A DNA stretch of 49,740 nt from Flavobacterium sp. (lineage in GTDB: Bacteria; Bacteroidota; Bacteroidia; Flavobacteriales; Flavobacteriaceae). Below, in pieces: positions 1 through 7,351 of the stretch; the stretch's first letter is position 1, and each line of letters opens with the position of its first letter. Location of the stretch: positions 1-49,740 of the forward strand of contig JAGOJA010000006.1 in assembly GCA_017995345.1 (NCBI GenBank), given 5' to 3'. The notes under the pieces are model-generated. The model searched no databases and was not told the origin of the DNA. It saw only the letters and a list, made by a program, of their open reading frames with translations. Made by a program: the position numbers and the translations under genes.

Positions 1-558
1 TAACAGTTGGGAATTTAAATTATTTTTAATTTTAAGACAAGCTAATCAGATGAATGCACATTTTTTGTCTGGATTAATTATTGATTCATCACTGATTTAT
101 TAACCTAAAAAAAAGAATGTATTGAATACAATTAAAAATGTTGTCGCTCCTTTTTCTACGGTAATAACTTATAACACTATTTCAAAAAACCTGATAAGCG
201 AGTTAATGCTACAACCATTTGCCCTAGCAGTAAAAAATAACAAGTAACACCCACGGTTAACTAAAGATTCATTTTTCTTGTTCTTGCAGAAGCGAGACAT
301 TAATAAACAATTGTTTTAGAAAATTATCTTCCAATATATACAAAACCAACGGTCTTATTGTGAAATTATTTCTTAACTTATAAGCAAGTGATTGAAACAT
401 TTAAAGACAAACCATTCTTTAAAGTACTTTACGCTTACCTTACTGTTTTTAAAAATAGTATAGAGCATACTATCATCCTTACAGGCGAATAAAGCTACTT
501 TAAAAGTAAATTTATTTTAGAGCTAAAAGAATTTAATATTCTAAAATAGCATTAAAAG
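1..558. other. Gene-poor leading interval
   Basis: No convincing gene is visible in this AT-rich stretch. Two stop-bounded plus-strand frames look faintly protein-like: 104-247, ending in residues LMLQPFALAVKNNK, and 364-492, ending in VFKNSIEHTIILTGE. Neither has a credible start codon. They could be decayed ends of a gene reaching in from upstream of the window, or chance frames in AT-rich DNA. The interval closes with a hairpin terminator at 559-592, which could also end a plus-strand transcript entering from the left. Confidence 0.4.
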
Positions 559-592
559 AGAAAGACTAACCGTAACGATTAGTCTTTCTTTT
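559..592. terminator. Bidirectional hairpin terminator
   Basis: The arms AGAAAGACTAA and TTAGTCTTTCT pair around a short loop. A-rich and T-rich flanks let it work in both directions. It lies just past the 3' end of the minus-strand CvfB-like gene. Confidence 0.8.
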
Positions 593-594
593 TT

Positions 595-1449
595 TTATTC
601 CTTAACCAAGTAAATTCCATCTTCTTTAATTTCGATTAGTTTCTCTCGGTACAAAGCACCAATGGCTTTTTTGAAGGTTTTCTTACTCATTTTCAAAACC
701 GTTTTAATATCTTCCGGATGCGAATTATCAGTCAAACGCAAGAAACCTCTGCTGGCTCTTAATTCATCCAGAATTTTCTCTGCATTGGGCTCAATACTTT
801 CATATCCTTGAATTTGAAGTGAAACATCAATTTTATTATCCGGACGAATCGTCTTGATGTATCCTCTCATGCGATCTCCAGTACGAATTGCATCGTCATA
901 CACTTCATCTTTGTATAACAAACCCTTGTACTTTTCGTTGATTATTACGTTAATTCCTAATTCAGTGATGTGCGAAACAATCAAATCAACTTCTTCGCCT
1001 TTTTCAACGTTTAAGTGGTCATTTTTTAAAAACTGATTCAATTTACTAGAAGCTACCAAACGATTGGTTTTATAGTCCATATACAAATAAACCAAGTAGC
1101 GTTTCCCTTTTTCCATAGGACGTGCCTGCTCTTTGAACGGAACCAAAATATCCTTTTCCATTCCCCAATCCATAAAAGCGCCAATTTGATTGGTATAATT
1201 CACACGCAAAAGTGCAAATTCATTCAATAATATATACGGCTCTAATGTAGTAGCAACGGGTCTTTCTTCGTGGTCCAAGTACACAAAAACAATCAACTCC
1301 TCGCCTATTTCAAATTCGTTTGGAACGTATTTGTTAGGCAATAAAATGTCATGAATTCCTTCAGGATCTTTTTTTGGATTTCCCAAAAACAAACCTACTT
1401 TGGTATCGCGTAATATGGTAAGCGTATTGTATTTTCCTATTTCAATCAT
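595..1449 (-). CDS. CvfB-like S1 RNA-binding protein
   Basis: This 284-residue protein matches the CvfB/YitL family: tandem S1-type OB domains followed by a C-terminal winged helix. What is seen is repeated S1-like segments (for example IGAFMDWGMEKDILVPF near residue 90 and ELGINVIINEKYKGLL near 160) and a C-terminal winged-helix stretch ending LYREKLIEIKEDGIYLV. CvfB proteins bind RNA and affect virulence or regulation in Firmicutes; the role in Bacteroidota is not settled. The ATG start lies about 20 bases after a TACCTTTG promoter box on the minus strand. It is a single-gene unit ended by the terminator at 559-592. Confidence 0.85.
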   Translation of the reverse strand: MIEIGKYNTLTILRDTKVGLFLGNPKKDPEGIHDILLPNKYVPNEFEIGEELIVFVYLDHEERPVATTLEPYILLNEFALLRVNYTNQIGAFMDWGMEKDILVPFKEQARPMEKGKRYLVYLYMDYKTNRLVASSKLNQFLKNDHLNVEKGEEVDLIVSHITELGINVIINEKYKGLLYKDEVYDDAIRTGDRMRGYIKTIRPDNKIDVSLQIQGYESIEPNAEKILDELRASRGFLRLTDNSHPEDIKTVLKMSKKTFKKAIGALYREKLIEIKEDGIYLVKE

Positions 1450-1470
1450 TTTCTTTCAATTTCTAAAGCG

Positions 1471-1478
1471 CAAAGGTA
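1471..1478 (-). promoter_or_regulatory. -7 promoter box of the CvfB-like gene
   Basis: On the minus strand this reads TACCTTTG, a match to the Bacteroidota -7 consensus TAnnTTTG. It ends 21 bases before the start codon. No clear -33 TTG is seen at the usual spacing. Confidence 0.6.
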
Positions 1479-1548
1479 CGAAGTTTGAAAATAGTATATT
1501 AAGAAACCGTCCACAAAATAATAACGCATAAACACAACCCTCTATTCC

Positions 1549-1687
1549 TGTTTAGGAGCAGCTATTTTATTTGTTTCATCGCGAGTTGTCCCGCTGTCTG
1601 CAGTATCTTTTTCTCTGGTTCACGCTACTCGCTTTTCAAGCGAACTTGAACTGACAAGAAAAAGGATACTTGCTTCCATCGCGGCTA
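1549..1687 (-). repeat. Palindromic intergenic element, copy 1
   Basis: Read on the minus strand, the element opens with CTAGCCGCGATGGAAGC and continues through a long hairpin, then AGACAGCGGGAC and a tail containing GCTCCTAAA. The hairpin stem on the plus strand is 1603-1614 against 1657-1669: 12 base pairs with one bulged base. A nested hairpin, TCGCTT/AAGCGA, sits at its tip. It holds no protein gene. Its left end starts one base after the stop codon of a small minus-strand ORF. It shares motifs with elements at 28881-29020 and 43554-43625. I recall similar motifs between genes of many Flavobacteria but cannot name a described family. Confidence 0.65.
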
Positions 1688-1689
1688 GA

Positions 1690-1851
1690 TTAGAACCTTT
1701 TGCTTTTTAAAATACTTAATTCATAAAAAATAGTAAACCAGCAAAATAAAAGCAATTTTATAAAAATAAAAATCGCTACTCCCCAAAAAGAATGAATAGT
1801 TTTAATAAAATTATCCTCCTGCTTATCTAGATTATAATCAATAAAACCCAC
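1690..1851 (-). CDS. Possible small membrane protein or gene remnant
   Basis: This 53-codon frame starts at GTG directly after an in-frame TAG and CGC codon. It encodes a charged N-terminus (IDYNLDKQEDNFIK) followed by a long hydrophobic segment (VAIFIFIKLLLFCWFTIFY) and a basic tail. That layout fits a single-pass inner-membrane peptide. No ribosome site or promoter is evident and the family is unknown. It may be the surviving 3' end of a larger membrane-protein gene. The stop codon is one base from the palindromic element at 1549-1687, which would then act as its 3' end. Confidence 0.35.
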   Translation of the reverse strand: MGFIDYNLDKQEDNFIKTIHSFWGVAIFIFIKLLLFCWFTIFYELSILKSKRF

Positions 1852-1901
1852 GCGCTATAAAATAAGAAAAGTAGAATTAAAAAACAAGCTTTTTTTGATT
1901 A

Positions 1902-1931
1902 TTTGTAATAAAAATATTATTTATATATTTG
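1902..1931 (+). promoter_or_regulatory. nhaA promoter (TTTG N18 TATATTTG)
   Basis: TTTG at 1902-1905 and TATATTTG at 1924-1931 are 18 bases apart, which matches the Bacteroidota -33/-7 promoter well. The predicted start near 1938 leaves a leader of about 85 bases before nhaA. The leader contains a 6-bp hairpin, CGCTTT/AAAGCG, at 1941-1955. Confidence 0.75.
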
Positions 1932-2021
1932 TAAACAAACCGCTTTTCTAAAGCGAGTATATAAGTTAATGTAACCAATGAGCGACTCTGGGAACAATGA
2001 TCAAACAGACATCATAAATAA

Positions 2022-3188
2022 ATGAAAGCAACCAAACTCTTTAATGAATTTTTTGAAAGCGAAAAAGCAGGCGGACTTGTTTTAATTGCTTGTACAATTT
2101 TATCTCTTACACTCGCCAACTCAAATTTTGGGGTTGAGTATCGAGACTTTTTCCAATTTAAATTTGCAGGCTTATCTATAGCCCATTGGATAAATGACGG
2201 TCTCATGGCTATTTTCTTTTTGCTGATTGGTTTAGAATTAGAAAGAGAAATTTACAAAGGCGAGCTTTCTAATTTTAAAGACGCATTATTTCCTGTTTTT
2301 GGGGCAATGGGTGGACTGTTATTACCTGCTGGAATTTACTTTTTATTCAATTATGGTACGGCAACCCAATCTGGAATAGGAATTCCAATGGCAACAGACA
2401 TTGCATTTGCATTGGGGATTTTATCACTTTTAGGCAACAAAGTTCCTCTTACTTTAAAGATATTTTTAACAGCATTAGCCATTATAGATGACTTATTTGC
2501 AATATTAATCATCGCTGTTTTTTATACTAAGACTTTAGTTTTTGCAAATCTATTCATAGCATTAGGGATTTTTGCACTACTCTTGGTGCTCAACAGAATA
2601 AAAGTTAAAAGTCTTATCCCCTACCTAATTGGTGGAATTGCAATGTGGTATTTTATGTTAAATTCAGGTGTTCACGCAACAATTACAGGTATTTTATTAG
2701 CATTCGCAATCCCTTTTGGAAACGGAGATGAAAAATCAACTTCCTATATTTTGCAACATTTTTTACATAAACCAGTCGCGTTTATAATTTTACCAATTTT
2801 TGCGTTAGCTAACACGGCAATCGTTTTTAGTGGTGACATTTCACAAACACTTTCCGAAAATTATAGCTTGGGTATTTCACTTGGACTAATTGTAGGCAAG
2901 CCATTGGGTATATTTTTATTTACATTTTTGGCTGTAACCTTCGGACTTTGCAAACTTCCTACAAGCCTAGATTGGAAATCTATTTTTGGTGTTGGACTTT
3001 TAGGCGGTATTGGATTTACGATGTCAATATTTATAACGTTACTTGCATTTGACAATGAAACGATAATCAATAATTCAAAATTAGTAATCCTAATAGCTTC
3101 ATTGATAGCAGGAATCTTAGGGTTTTTAACATTGAAAGTGACATTAAAACCAATTACAAATGAGGAAAACGGAATAAAGGCCAGCTAA
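2022..3188 (+). CDS. nhaA: Na+/H+ antiporter NhaA
   Basis: This is a 388-residue inner-membrane antiporter that exports Na+ or Li+ in exchange for protons and helps control cytoplasmic pH. The full length shows about eleven to twelve hydrophobic segments. Family hallmarks are ATDIAFALGIL and the paired aspartates of AIIDDLFAI near residues 156-157, the expected ion-binding pair. The C-terminal block GIGFTMSIFI is also typical. The ATG is the only sensible start. It is preceded by a strong promoter and an 85-base leader, and is transcribed alone. Length matches E. coli NhaA (388 residues). Confidence 0.96.
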   Translation: MKATKLFNEFFESEKAGGLVLIACTILSLTLANSNFGVEYRDFFQFKFAGLSIAHWINDGLMAIFFLLIGLELEREIYKGELSNFKDALFPVFGAMGGLLLPAGIYFLFNYGTATQSGIGIPMATDIAFALGILSLLGNKVPLTLKIFLTALAIIDDLFAILIIAVFYTKTLVFANLFIALGIFALLLVLNRIKVKSLIPYLIGGIAMWYFMLNSGVHATITGILLAFAIPFGNGDEKSTSYILQHFLHKPVAFIILPIFALANTAIVFSGDISQTLSENYSLGISLGLIVGKPLGIFLFTFLAVTFGLCKLPTSLDWKSIFGVGLLGGIGFTMSIFITLLAFDNETIINNSKLVILIASLIAGILGFLTLKVTLKPITNEENGIKAS

Positions 3189-3239
3189 ATTAAAAAAAAA
3201 CAGCAAGCAAAATACAAGTAATTTTGCAAAAAAATTCCA

Positions 3240-3274
3240 AGCTCCGCAAAATATGTGACTATGCGGAGCTAATT
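3240..3274. terminator. Hairpin after nhaA
   Basis: AGCTCCGCA and TGCGGAGCT form a perfect 9-bp stem about 50 bases after the nhaA stop. The plus-strand side lacks a T-run, so termination would be weak or need a factor. Confidence 0.5.
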
Positions 3275-3339
3275 GAAGAAACTTTGGATAAACATATCCT
3301 AAAATCGGATTTCGCTTATCCATTGTTTTTGTTTTTTAC

Positions 3340-3347
3340 TAACTTTG
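3340..3347 (+). promoter_or_regulatory. -7 promoter box of the M28 peptidase
   Basis: TAACTTTG matches the TAnnTTTG box. It ends 22 bases before the peptidase start codon. The -33 region is unclear. Confidence 0.55.
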
Positions 3348-3369
3348 AGAAAACTAAAAAAACCGATTA

Positions 3370-4716
3370 ATGAAACCAACCTCAATTCTCTGCTTATTAC
3401 TATTTCTTTCTCATACCAATTACTCACAAACTACAGTTGATGACCCAGAAATAAAAAAAATGGTAACCGAAGTAAAATCGGAAAACATGGAAGCTACGGT
3501 TCGCAAACTCGTGTCTTTTGGAACCCGACATACTTTGAGCGAAACCAAAAGCAATATACGAGGAATTGGTGCGGCGCAACGCTGGGTAAAATCAGAGTTT
3601 GACAAATATGCTTTGGCATCTGGAGGAAGATTAACCTCAAAAATTGATTTTTTTACCATCAAAGCGGACGGAAAACGTATTACTACCGACAGTCAACTAG
3701 GTAACGTGATGGCCACCTTAAGGGGAACTGATCCTACTGATGATCGCGTATTAATCATCAGCGGCCATTTAGATTCCCGAGCTTCGGATGTAATGAATGC
3801 AAAGATTGATGCACCAGGAGCTAACGATGACGCTTCTGGAGTTGCAGCTATGATGGAATTAGCGAGGATAATGAGCCAAAGAGAATTCCCTTTTACCTTG
3901 ATTTTTGTTGCCGTAGTTGGTGAAGAGCAAGGATTATACGGAGCCAAACATCTAGCTGATATAGCCAAAGATGGAAAATGGAATGTTATTGCCATGATTA
4001 ATAACGATATGATTGGAAACAGCTTATCCAGCGGAACGTTATTGCGAGACAATACTAGAGTTCGTGTTTTCAGCGAAACAATTCCGTATTTAGAAACAGA
4101 AGCAGAATCAAAAATGCGGAAGTCAACCAATCGTGATAATGACAGTCCATCCAGACAATTAGCGCGATACATCAAAACGGTTACCAATCAATATGTGGAA
4201 CAACTAGACATTAATTTAGTATATCGCAATGACCGTTTCCTGCGTGGTGGTGATCACACTCCTTTTAGTCAAAATGGGTTTACAGCTGTTCGATTTTGTG
4301 AAATGAACGAAAACTACAATCATCAGCATCAAGATGTTAGAAAAGAAAACAACATTCAATACGGTGATCTTCCTGAATTTATGGACTTTGAATATATGAA
4401 GAAAGTAACCTGCTCTAACTTGGCTACTTTTAGTAATTTGGCTTGGTCTCCAAAAGCACCAACAAACGTAGGAATCGAAGTAAAAGACCTGACTAATTTT
4501 TCAACTTTAGTCTGGACCGCTCCACAAGGAAAGCCGGTTTATGGGTACAACATTCTTATCAGAGAAACAGCTTCGTCAAACTGGGAAAAAACAATTTTTG
4601 TCAAAGACGCTAAAGCGGAAATCCCGTATTCTAAAGACAACTTTTTCTTTGCTGTTCAAACTATAGATGCATTAGGACATTCCAGTTTACCGGTTTTCCC
4701 AATACCAATTCGTTAA
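3370..4716 (+). CDS. Secreted M28 family zinc peptidase
   Basis: This 448-residue protein begins with a Sec signal peptide (about residues 1-20, cleavage near SHTNYSQ), so it acts outside the cytoplasm. The M28 aminopeptidase fold is shown by its ordered zinc-binding motifs: GHLDSR, GANDDASG, VGEEQGLYG with the catalytic Glu pair, NNDMIGN and a late His in GGDHTPF. Two zinc ions and an N-terminal-residue exopeptidase activity are expected for the family. The last 85 residues look like a fibronectin-III-type beta domain, common in secreted flavobacterial peptidases. The exact substrate cannot be told. It is a monocistronic gene followed by a palindromic repeat and a strong terminator. Confidence 0.92.
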   Translation: MKPTSILCLLLFLSHTNYSQTTVDDPEIKKMVTEVKSENMEATVRKLVSFGTRHTLSETKSNIRGIGAAQRWVKSEFDKYALASGGRLTSKIDFFTIKADGKRITTDSQLGNVMATLRGTDPTDDRVLIISGHLDSRASDVMNAKIDAPGANDDASGVAAMMELARIMSQREFPFTLIFVAVVGEEQGLYGAKHLADIAKDGKWNVIAMINNDMIGNSLSSGTLLRDNTRVRVFSETIPYLETEAESKMRKSTNRDNDSPSRQLARYIKTVTNQYVEQLDINLVYRNDRFLRGGDHTPFSQNGFTAVRFCEMNENYNHQHQDVRKENNIQYGDLPEFMDFEYMKKVTCSNLATFSNLAWSPKAPTNVGIEVKDLTNFSTLVWTAPQGKPVYGYNILIRETASSNWEKTIFVKDAKAEIPYSKDNFFFAVQTIDALGHSSLPVFPIPIR

Positions 4717-4730
4717 AGTACAATGCAATA

Positions 4731-4788
4731 AACCATTAAGAGATTTAATAAATTACGTTTTTCTTAATGAATCTTAATGGGTTAATTA
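4731..4788. repeat. CCATTAAGA palindromic repeat, copy 1
   Basis: The outer arms CCATTAAGA (from 4733) and TCTTAATGG (ending 4780) are a perfect 9-bp inverted repeat around an AT-rich interior, with an inner TTCTTAATG. It lies 14 bases after the M28 peptidase stop. A closely similar unit is at 17009-17065, also just after a gene. Confidence 0.6.
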
Positions 4789-4800
4789 TAGAATTAAAAC

Positions 4801-4832
4801 AAAAAAGCGTTTGCCTTTGCAAACGCTTTTTT
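4801..4832. terminator. Strong 14-bp hairpin terminator
   Basis: AAAAAAGCGTTTGC pairs perfectly with GCAAACGCTTTTTT around a CTTT loop, leaving a T-run on both strands. It ends the M28 peptidase transcript. Its loop and right arm contain the likely -33 TTTG of the next gene. Confidence 0.9.
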
Positions 4833-4845
4833 ATGAATATATTTG
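4816..4845 (+). promoter_or_regulatory. Promoter overlapping a terminator; leaderless gene
   Basis: TTTG at 4816-4819 and TATATTTG at 4838-4845 are 18 bases apart. The start codon of the next gene follows after only four bases, so the transcript should begin at or within a few bases of the ATG and carry no leader. Confidence 0.6.
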
Positions 4846-4849
4846 CAAA

Positions 4850-5080
4850 ATGGAAAACTTAAAATCAAAAGATCCGCTTCACGGAATTACACTTCAAAAA
4901 ATAGTGGAACAATTAGTAGCGCACTATGGATTTGATACCTTGGGCGAATTAATTAAAGTGAAGTGTTTTACGGACAATCCAAGTGTAAAATCCAGTTTGA
5001 TTTTTTTAAGAAAAACAGATTGGGCCAGAAAACAAGTGGAAGATTTGTATGTAAAAACAGTATCTAAATCACAAAATTGA
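4850..5080 (+). CDS. VF530 family (DUF2132) DNA-binding protein
   Basis: This short, 76-residue protein matches the VF530/DUF2132 family through DPLHGITLQKIVEQLV near its N-terminus and the later FLRKTDWARKQVEDLY. The family is a small helical fold reported to bind double-stranded DNA; its cellular role is unclear. The ATG at 4850 is chosen because the earlier in-frame TTG lies inside the terminator hairpin. The gene appears leaderless. It is convergent with, and only two bases from, the DUF3575-like gene on the other strand, with no terminator between them. Confidence 0.85.
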   Translation: MENLKSKDPLHGITLQKIVEQLVAHYGFDTLGELIKVKCFTDNPSVKSSLIFLRKTDWARKQVEDLYVKTVSKSQN

Positions 5081-5082
5081 TT

Positions 5083-5634
5083 CTAATTTAATTCATAGGA
5101 AACCATTACTCCTAATCTATAAGGAAGCCATTCCCCGCTTTTATTGTAATTTTGCGCTTTGTCGTAACGTTCACCAGTACTGATTTTGTATCCTTTGTAA
5201 AAACCTTGATGCCATCCACCACCTACAAAACAATCTAACATAAATTTTTCGTTAAGTTTTACTTGATATCCCACTATTGAACCTATAAAATACCCAATGC
5301 CTTTTTCATAAAAGTCAGTATTTAAGTAATTCCATTTTTGAAAATTAAAAACACTTCCACCAATGTGTGCGCCGGCATAAAAACCATTGTATTTTTCTTT
5401 AAAATGATACCGATATTCAGGGGTAAAAGTGTAAAACTCCCTAGGTTTTCCATCTACTGATTTCCAAAAAGAACCCAATACATCAAATTGAAATGTTGAT
5501 TTTTCCCCAATACTAGTTTCAATTGCGACATTTGGAATGGTAAATAATGTAGTCATCGCATTAACTTTTACGTAAGTTTGACTTTGAGAATGAACTGAAA
5601 ATAAAAGGATGGTAAGGATAAATATTTTTTTCAT
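5083..5634 (-). CDS. Secreted DUF3575-like beta-barrel protein
   Basis: This is a 183-residue protein from the ATG at 5634; a longer frame to 5685 would run through the promoter. It has a signal peptide (MKKIFILTILLFSVHSQSQ), then alternating aromatic beta-strand-like segments such as FTPEYRYHF and GFYAGAHIGG, and it ends in LGVMVSYELN with an aromatic-rich last strand. This fits a small outer-membrane beta-barrel of the DUF3575 type seen in Bacteroidota. No enzymatic motif is visible and the function is unknown. Confidence 0.75.
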   Translation of the reverse strand: MKKIFILTILLFSVHSQSQTYVKVNAMTTLFTIPNVAIETSIGEKSTFQFDVLGSFWKSVDGKPREFYTFTPEYRYHFKEKYNGFYAGAHIGGSVFNFQKWNYLNTDFYEKGIGYFIGSIVGYQVKLNEKFMLDCFVGGGWHQGFYKGYKISTGERYDKAQNYNKSGEWLPYRLGVMVSYELN

Positions 5635-5682
5635 AATAATAGTGGTGGCAATTCTTCTAGTACAAAATCTAGCTTTCGTTGG

Positions 5683-5690
5683 CAAATATA
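5683..5690 (-). promoter_or_regulatory. -7 promoter box of the DUF3575-like gene
   Basis: On the minus strand this reads TATATTTG followed by C, a full match to TAnnTTTG. It lies 48 bases upstream of the ATG at 5634 and supports choosing that start over the upstream one. Confidence 0.6.
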
Positions 5691-5767
5691 GATAGAATTG
5701 AAGTAAAAAATTGCCGACTTATATTTTTAGTGTTTAAAAAAAGAGAAATACACCGCTATAAAACGCA

Positions 5768-6316
5768 CTATTTATTCAGAATAGAATAGATTACAGAATC
5801 TAAAAAACGACCATCAAAAAATTCGTTTTCTTTTAAATGAGCTTCTTTAATAAAACCATTTTTCTCTAAAACTTTCGCAGATGCATGATTATCAGGATCT
5901 ATGATTGCCTCAATAGAATGTAATTTCATCACCTGAAAACCATAATTTACAGCTTCTTTCACAGCCTCAGAAACAATGCCTTTTCCATGATATTCAGGAA
6001 GTAGCATATACCCAATCTCAGCGCGATAATGTTCCGGTTTTATTCTGTAATGACCAATTACTCCTATTAGTTTGGGGTTGTCTTTCAACGTAATTGCCCA
6101 ATTTATACCTTCATTTGTTTCTATTTTGGTATCTATCATTGCAATATGTTCTAAGGCATCTTCATCTGTTTTTAGTAAAGGTCTTGGGATATATTGCATC
6201 GTTTGAGGATTAGATCGCAAAGCGAAAATCTCTTTTATATCAGTAGGATTCACTCTTCTCAAAAGCAAGTGTTCCGTTTCTAAATTTGGGAATGGGGCGA
6301 AATTTAGTGTCAACAT
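5768..6316 (-). CDS. RimJ/RimL-type GNAT N-acetyltransferase
   Basis: This 182-residue protein has the layout of RimJ/RimL-type acetyltransferases. An N-terminal strand with TEHLLLRRVNPTDIKEIF is followed by GVIGHYRIKPEHYRAEIGYML, the acetyl-CoA loop YHGKGIVSEAV, and DPDNHASAKVLEKNGF. It would move an acetyl group from acetyl-CoA to an amine; the substrate cannot be read from the sequence. Its start is 11 bases after the epimerase-like gene stop, so the two are probably co-transcribed. Confidence 0.88.
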   Translation of the reverse strand: MLTLNFAPFPNLETEHLLLRRVNPTDIKEIFALRSNPQTMQYIPRPLLKTDEDALEHIAMIDTKIETNEGINWAITLKDNPKLIGVIGHYRIKPEHYRAEIGYMLLPEYHGKGIVSEAVKEAVNYGFQVMKLHSIEAIIDPDNHASAKVLEKNGFIKEAHLKENEFFDGRFLDSVIYSILNK

Positions 6317-6327
6317 CTTTTATTTAA

Positions 6328-7179
6328 TTAAAGTATTTCGATACTGAATTTTGAATGGAAAGCTTCATTTGATTCTAAAATTTGAATGCCTTCTTTCTTC
6401 AATAGATTTCCGAAATTTTCAGTCGTATCCGAATAACCAAACCAAGGTTCGATACAAAGAAAAGGTGCATTTATTTTAGTCCAAATTCCTAAACTTGGAA
6501 AATCTTCAAAATTTACTTTTAAAATTGCATGTTGATTTTCTAAAATCGTCAATGAATTGGATTGTAGTGTCTTGAAAATTAAAGCATCATTTTTGAATAA
6601 TTCATAAGTCAACGGAATTTGTTTATTATGAGCCTCTAATTTTTTAGTTTTATTTGAAATTAAATCATCTTCCAAAAGATAATATTCCAATGTTTCCTCT
6701 TTTTCGAAAGCGATAGCATAATTTTCGAATTGATTTGGCAAAGCAAAAGCGGGATGTGCACCAATGGCAAATCGCATTGTAGTTTTTCCGTTGTTAATAA
6801 CTTTATAAGCAATCGATAAATTATTCTCGTTTAAGGTGTAAATGATTTGCAATTCAAATTCAAAAGGATACACTTTCAATGTTTCTTCAGAAGATTGTAT
6901 AGCAAAAGTAGCCTTATTTTCTCTTGCGTCGATTAATTCAAATAGCATGTCTCGGGCAAAACCGTGTCGTGACAAATGATACTCCTTTTCATTATAATGA
7001 AAGGAATTGTTTTTTAAAGTTCCAACAATTGGAAACAAAACAGGAGAGTGCTTGCCCCAAAATACGGGATTTCCTTCCCAAATATATTCTCTATTCTGAT
7101 TTGTTTTTAACGAAATTAATTCCGCACCAATGTGTTTGATTTCAGCAGAAAGAGTCGAGTTTTTTAATATAGTTGTCAA
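6328..7179 (-). CDS. Aldose 1-epimerase family protein (LacX-like)
   Basis: This 283-residue protein belongs to the galactose mutarotase superfamily, LacX-like branch. Seen features are RHGFARDMLFEL, FAIGAHPAFALP with the conserved His, and LCIEPWFGYSD with the conserved Glu near residue 245. Mutarotases interconvert alpha and beta sugar anomers, but this branch has little direct biochemistry. The only start in the right place is TTG at 7177-7179. The upstream frame has no ATG or GTG near it. It is first in a two-gene unit with the acetyltransferase. Confidence 0.85.
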   Translation of the reverse strand: MTTILKNSTLSAEIKHIGAELISLKTNQNREYIWEGNPVFWGKHSPVLFPIVGTLKNNSFHYNEKEYHLSRHGFARDMLFELIDARENKATFAIQSSEETLKVYPFEFELQIIYTLNENNLSIAYKVINNGKTTMRFAIGAHPAFALPNQFENYAIAFEKEETLEYYLLEDDLISNKTKKLEAHNKQIPLTYELFKNDALIFKTLQSNSLTILENQHAILKVNFEDFPSLGIWTKINAPFLCIEPWFGYSDTTENFGNLLKKEGIQILESNEAFHSKFSIEIL

Positions 7180-7351
7180 AATTGTTCTTTGTTTATTTAA
7201 AAATTGAATTTCTATGGTAAATATATTTTATAATTTTTAATTCTGATTACGTTTGAGCTTGATTTTATTCATTTACAACAGAATCATTTTTTCCGAAATA
7301 GCTCATAATCCTCTTTTTTTTTCATTAATTTGTGTCATAAACCATAAGAAA

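Noticed and set aside
4811..4849. TTG-initiated extension of the VF530 gene
   Set aside because: It lies in the loop and arm of the terminator; the ATG at 4850 fits the family start.
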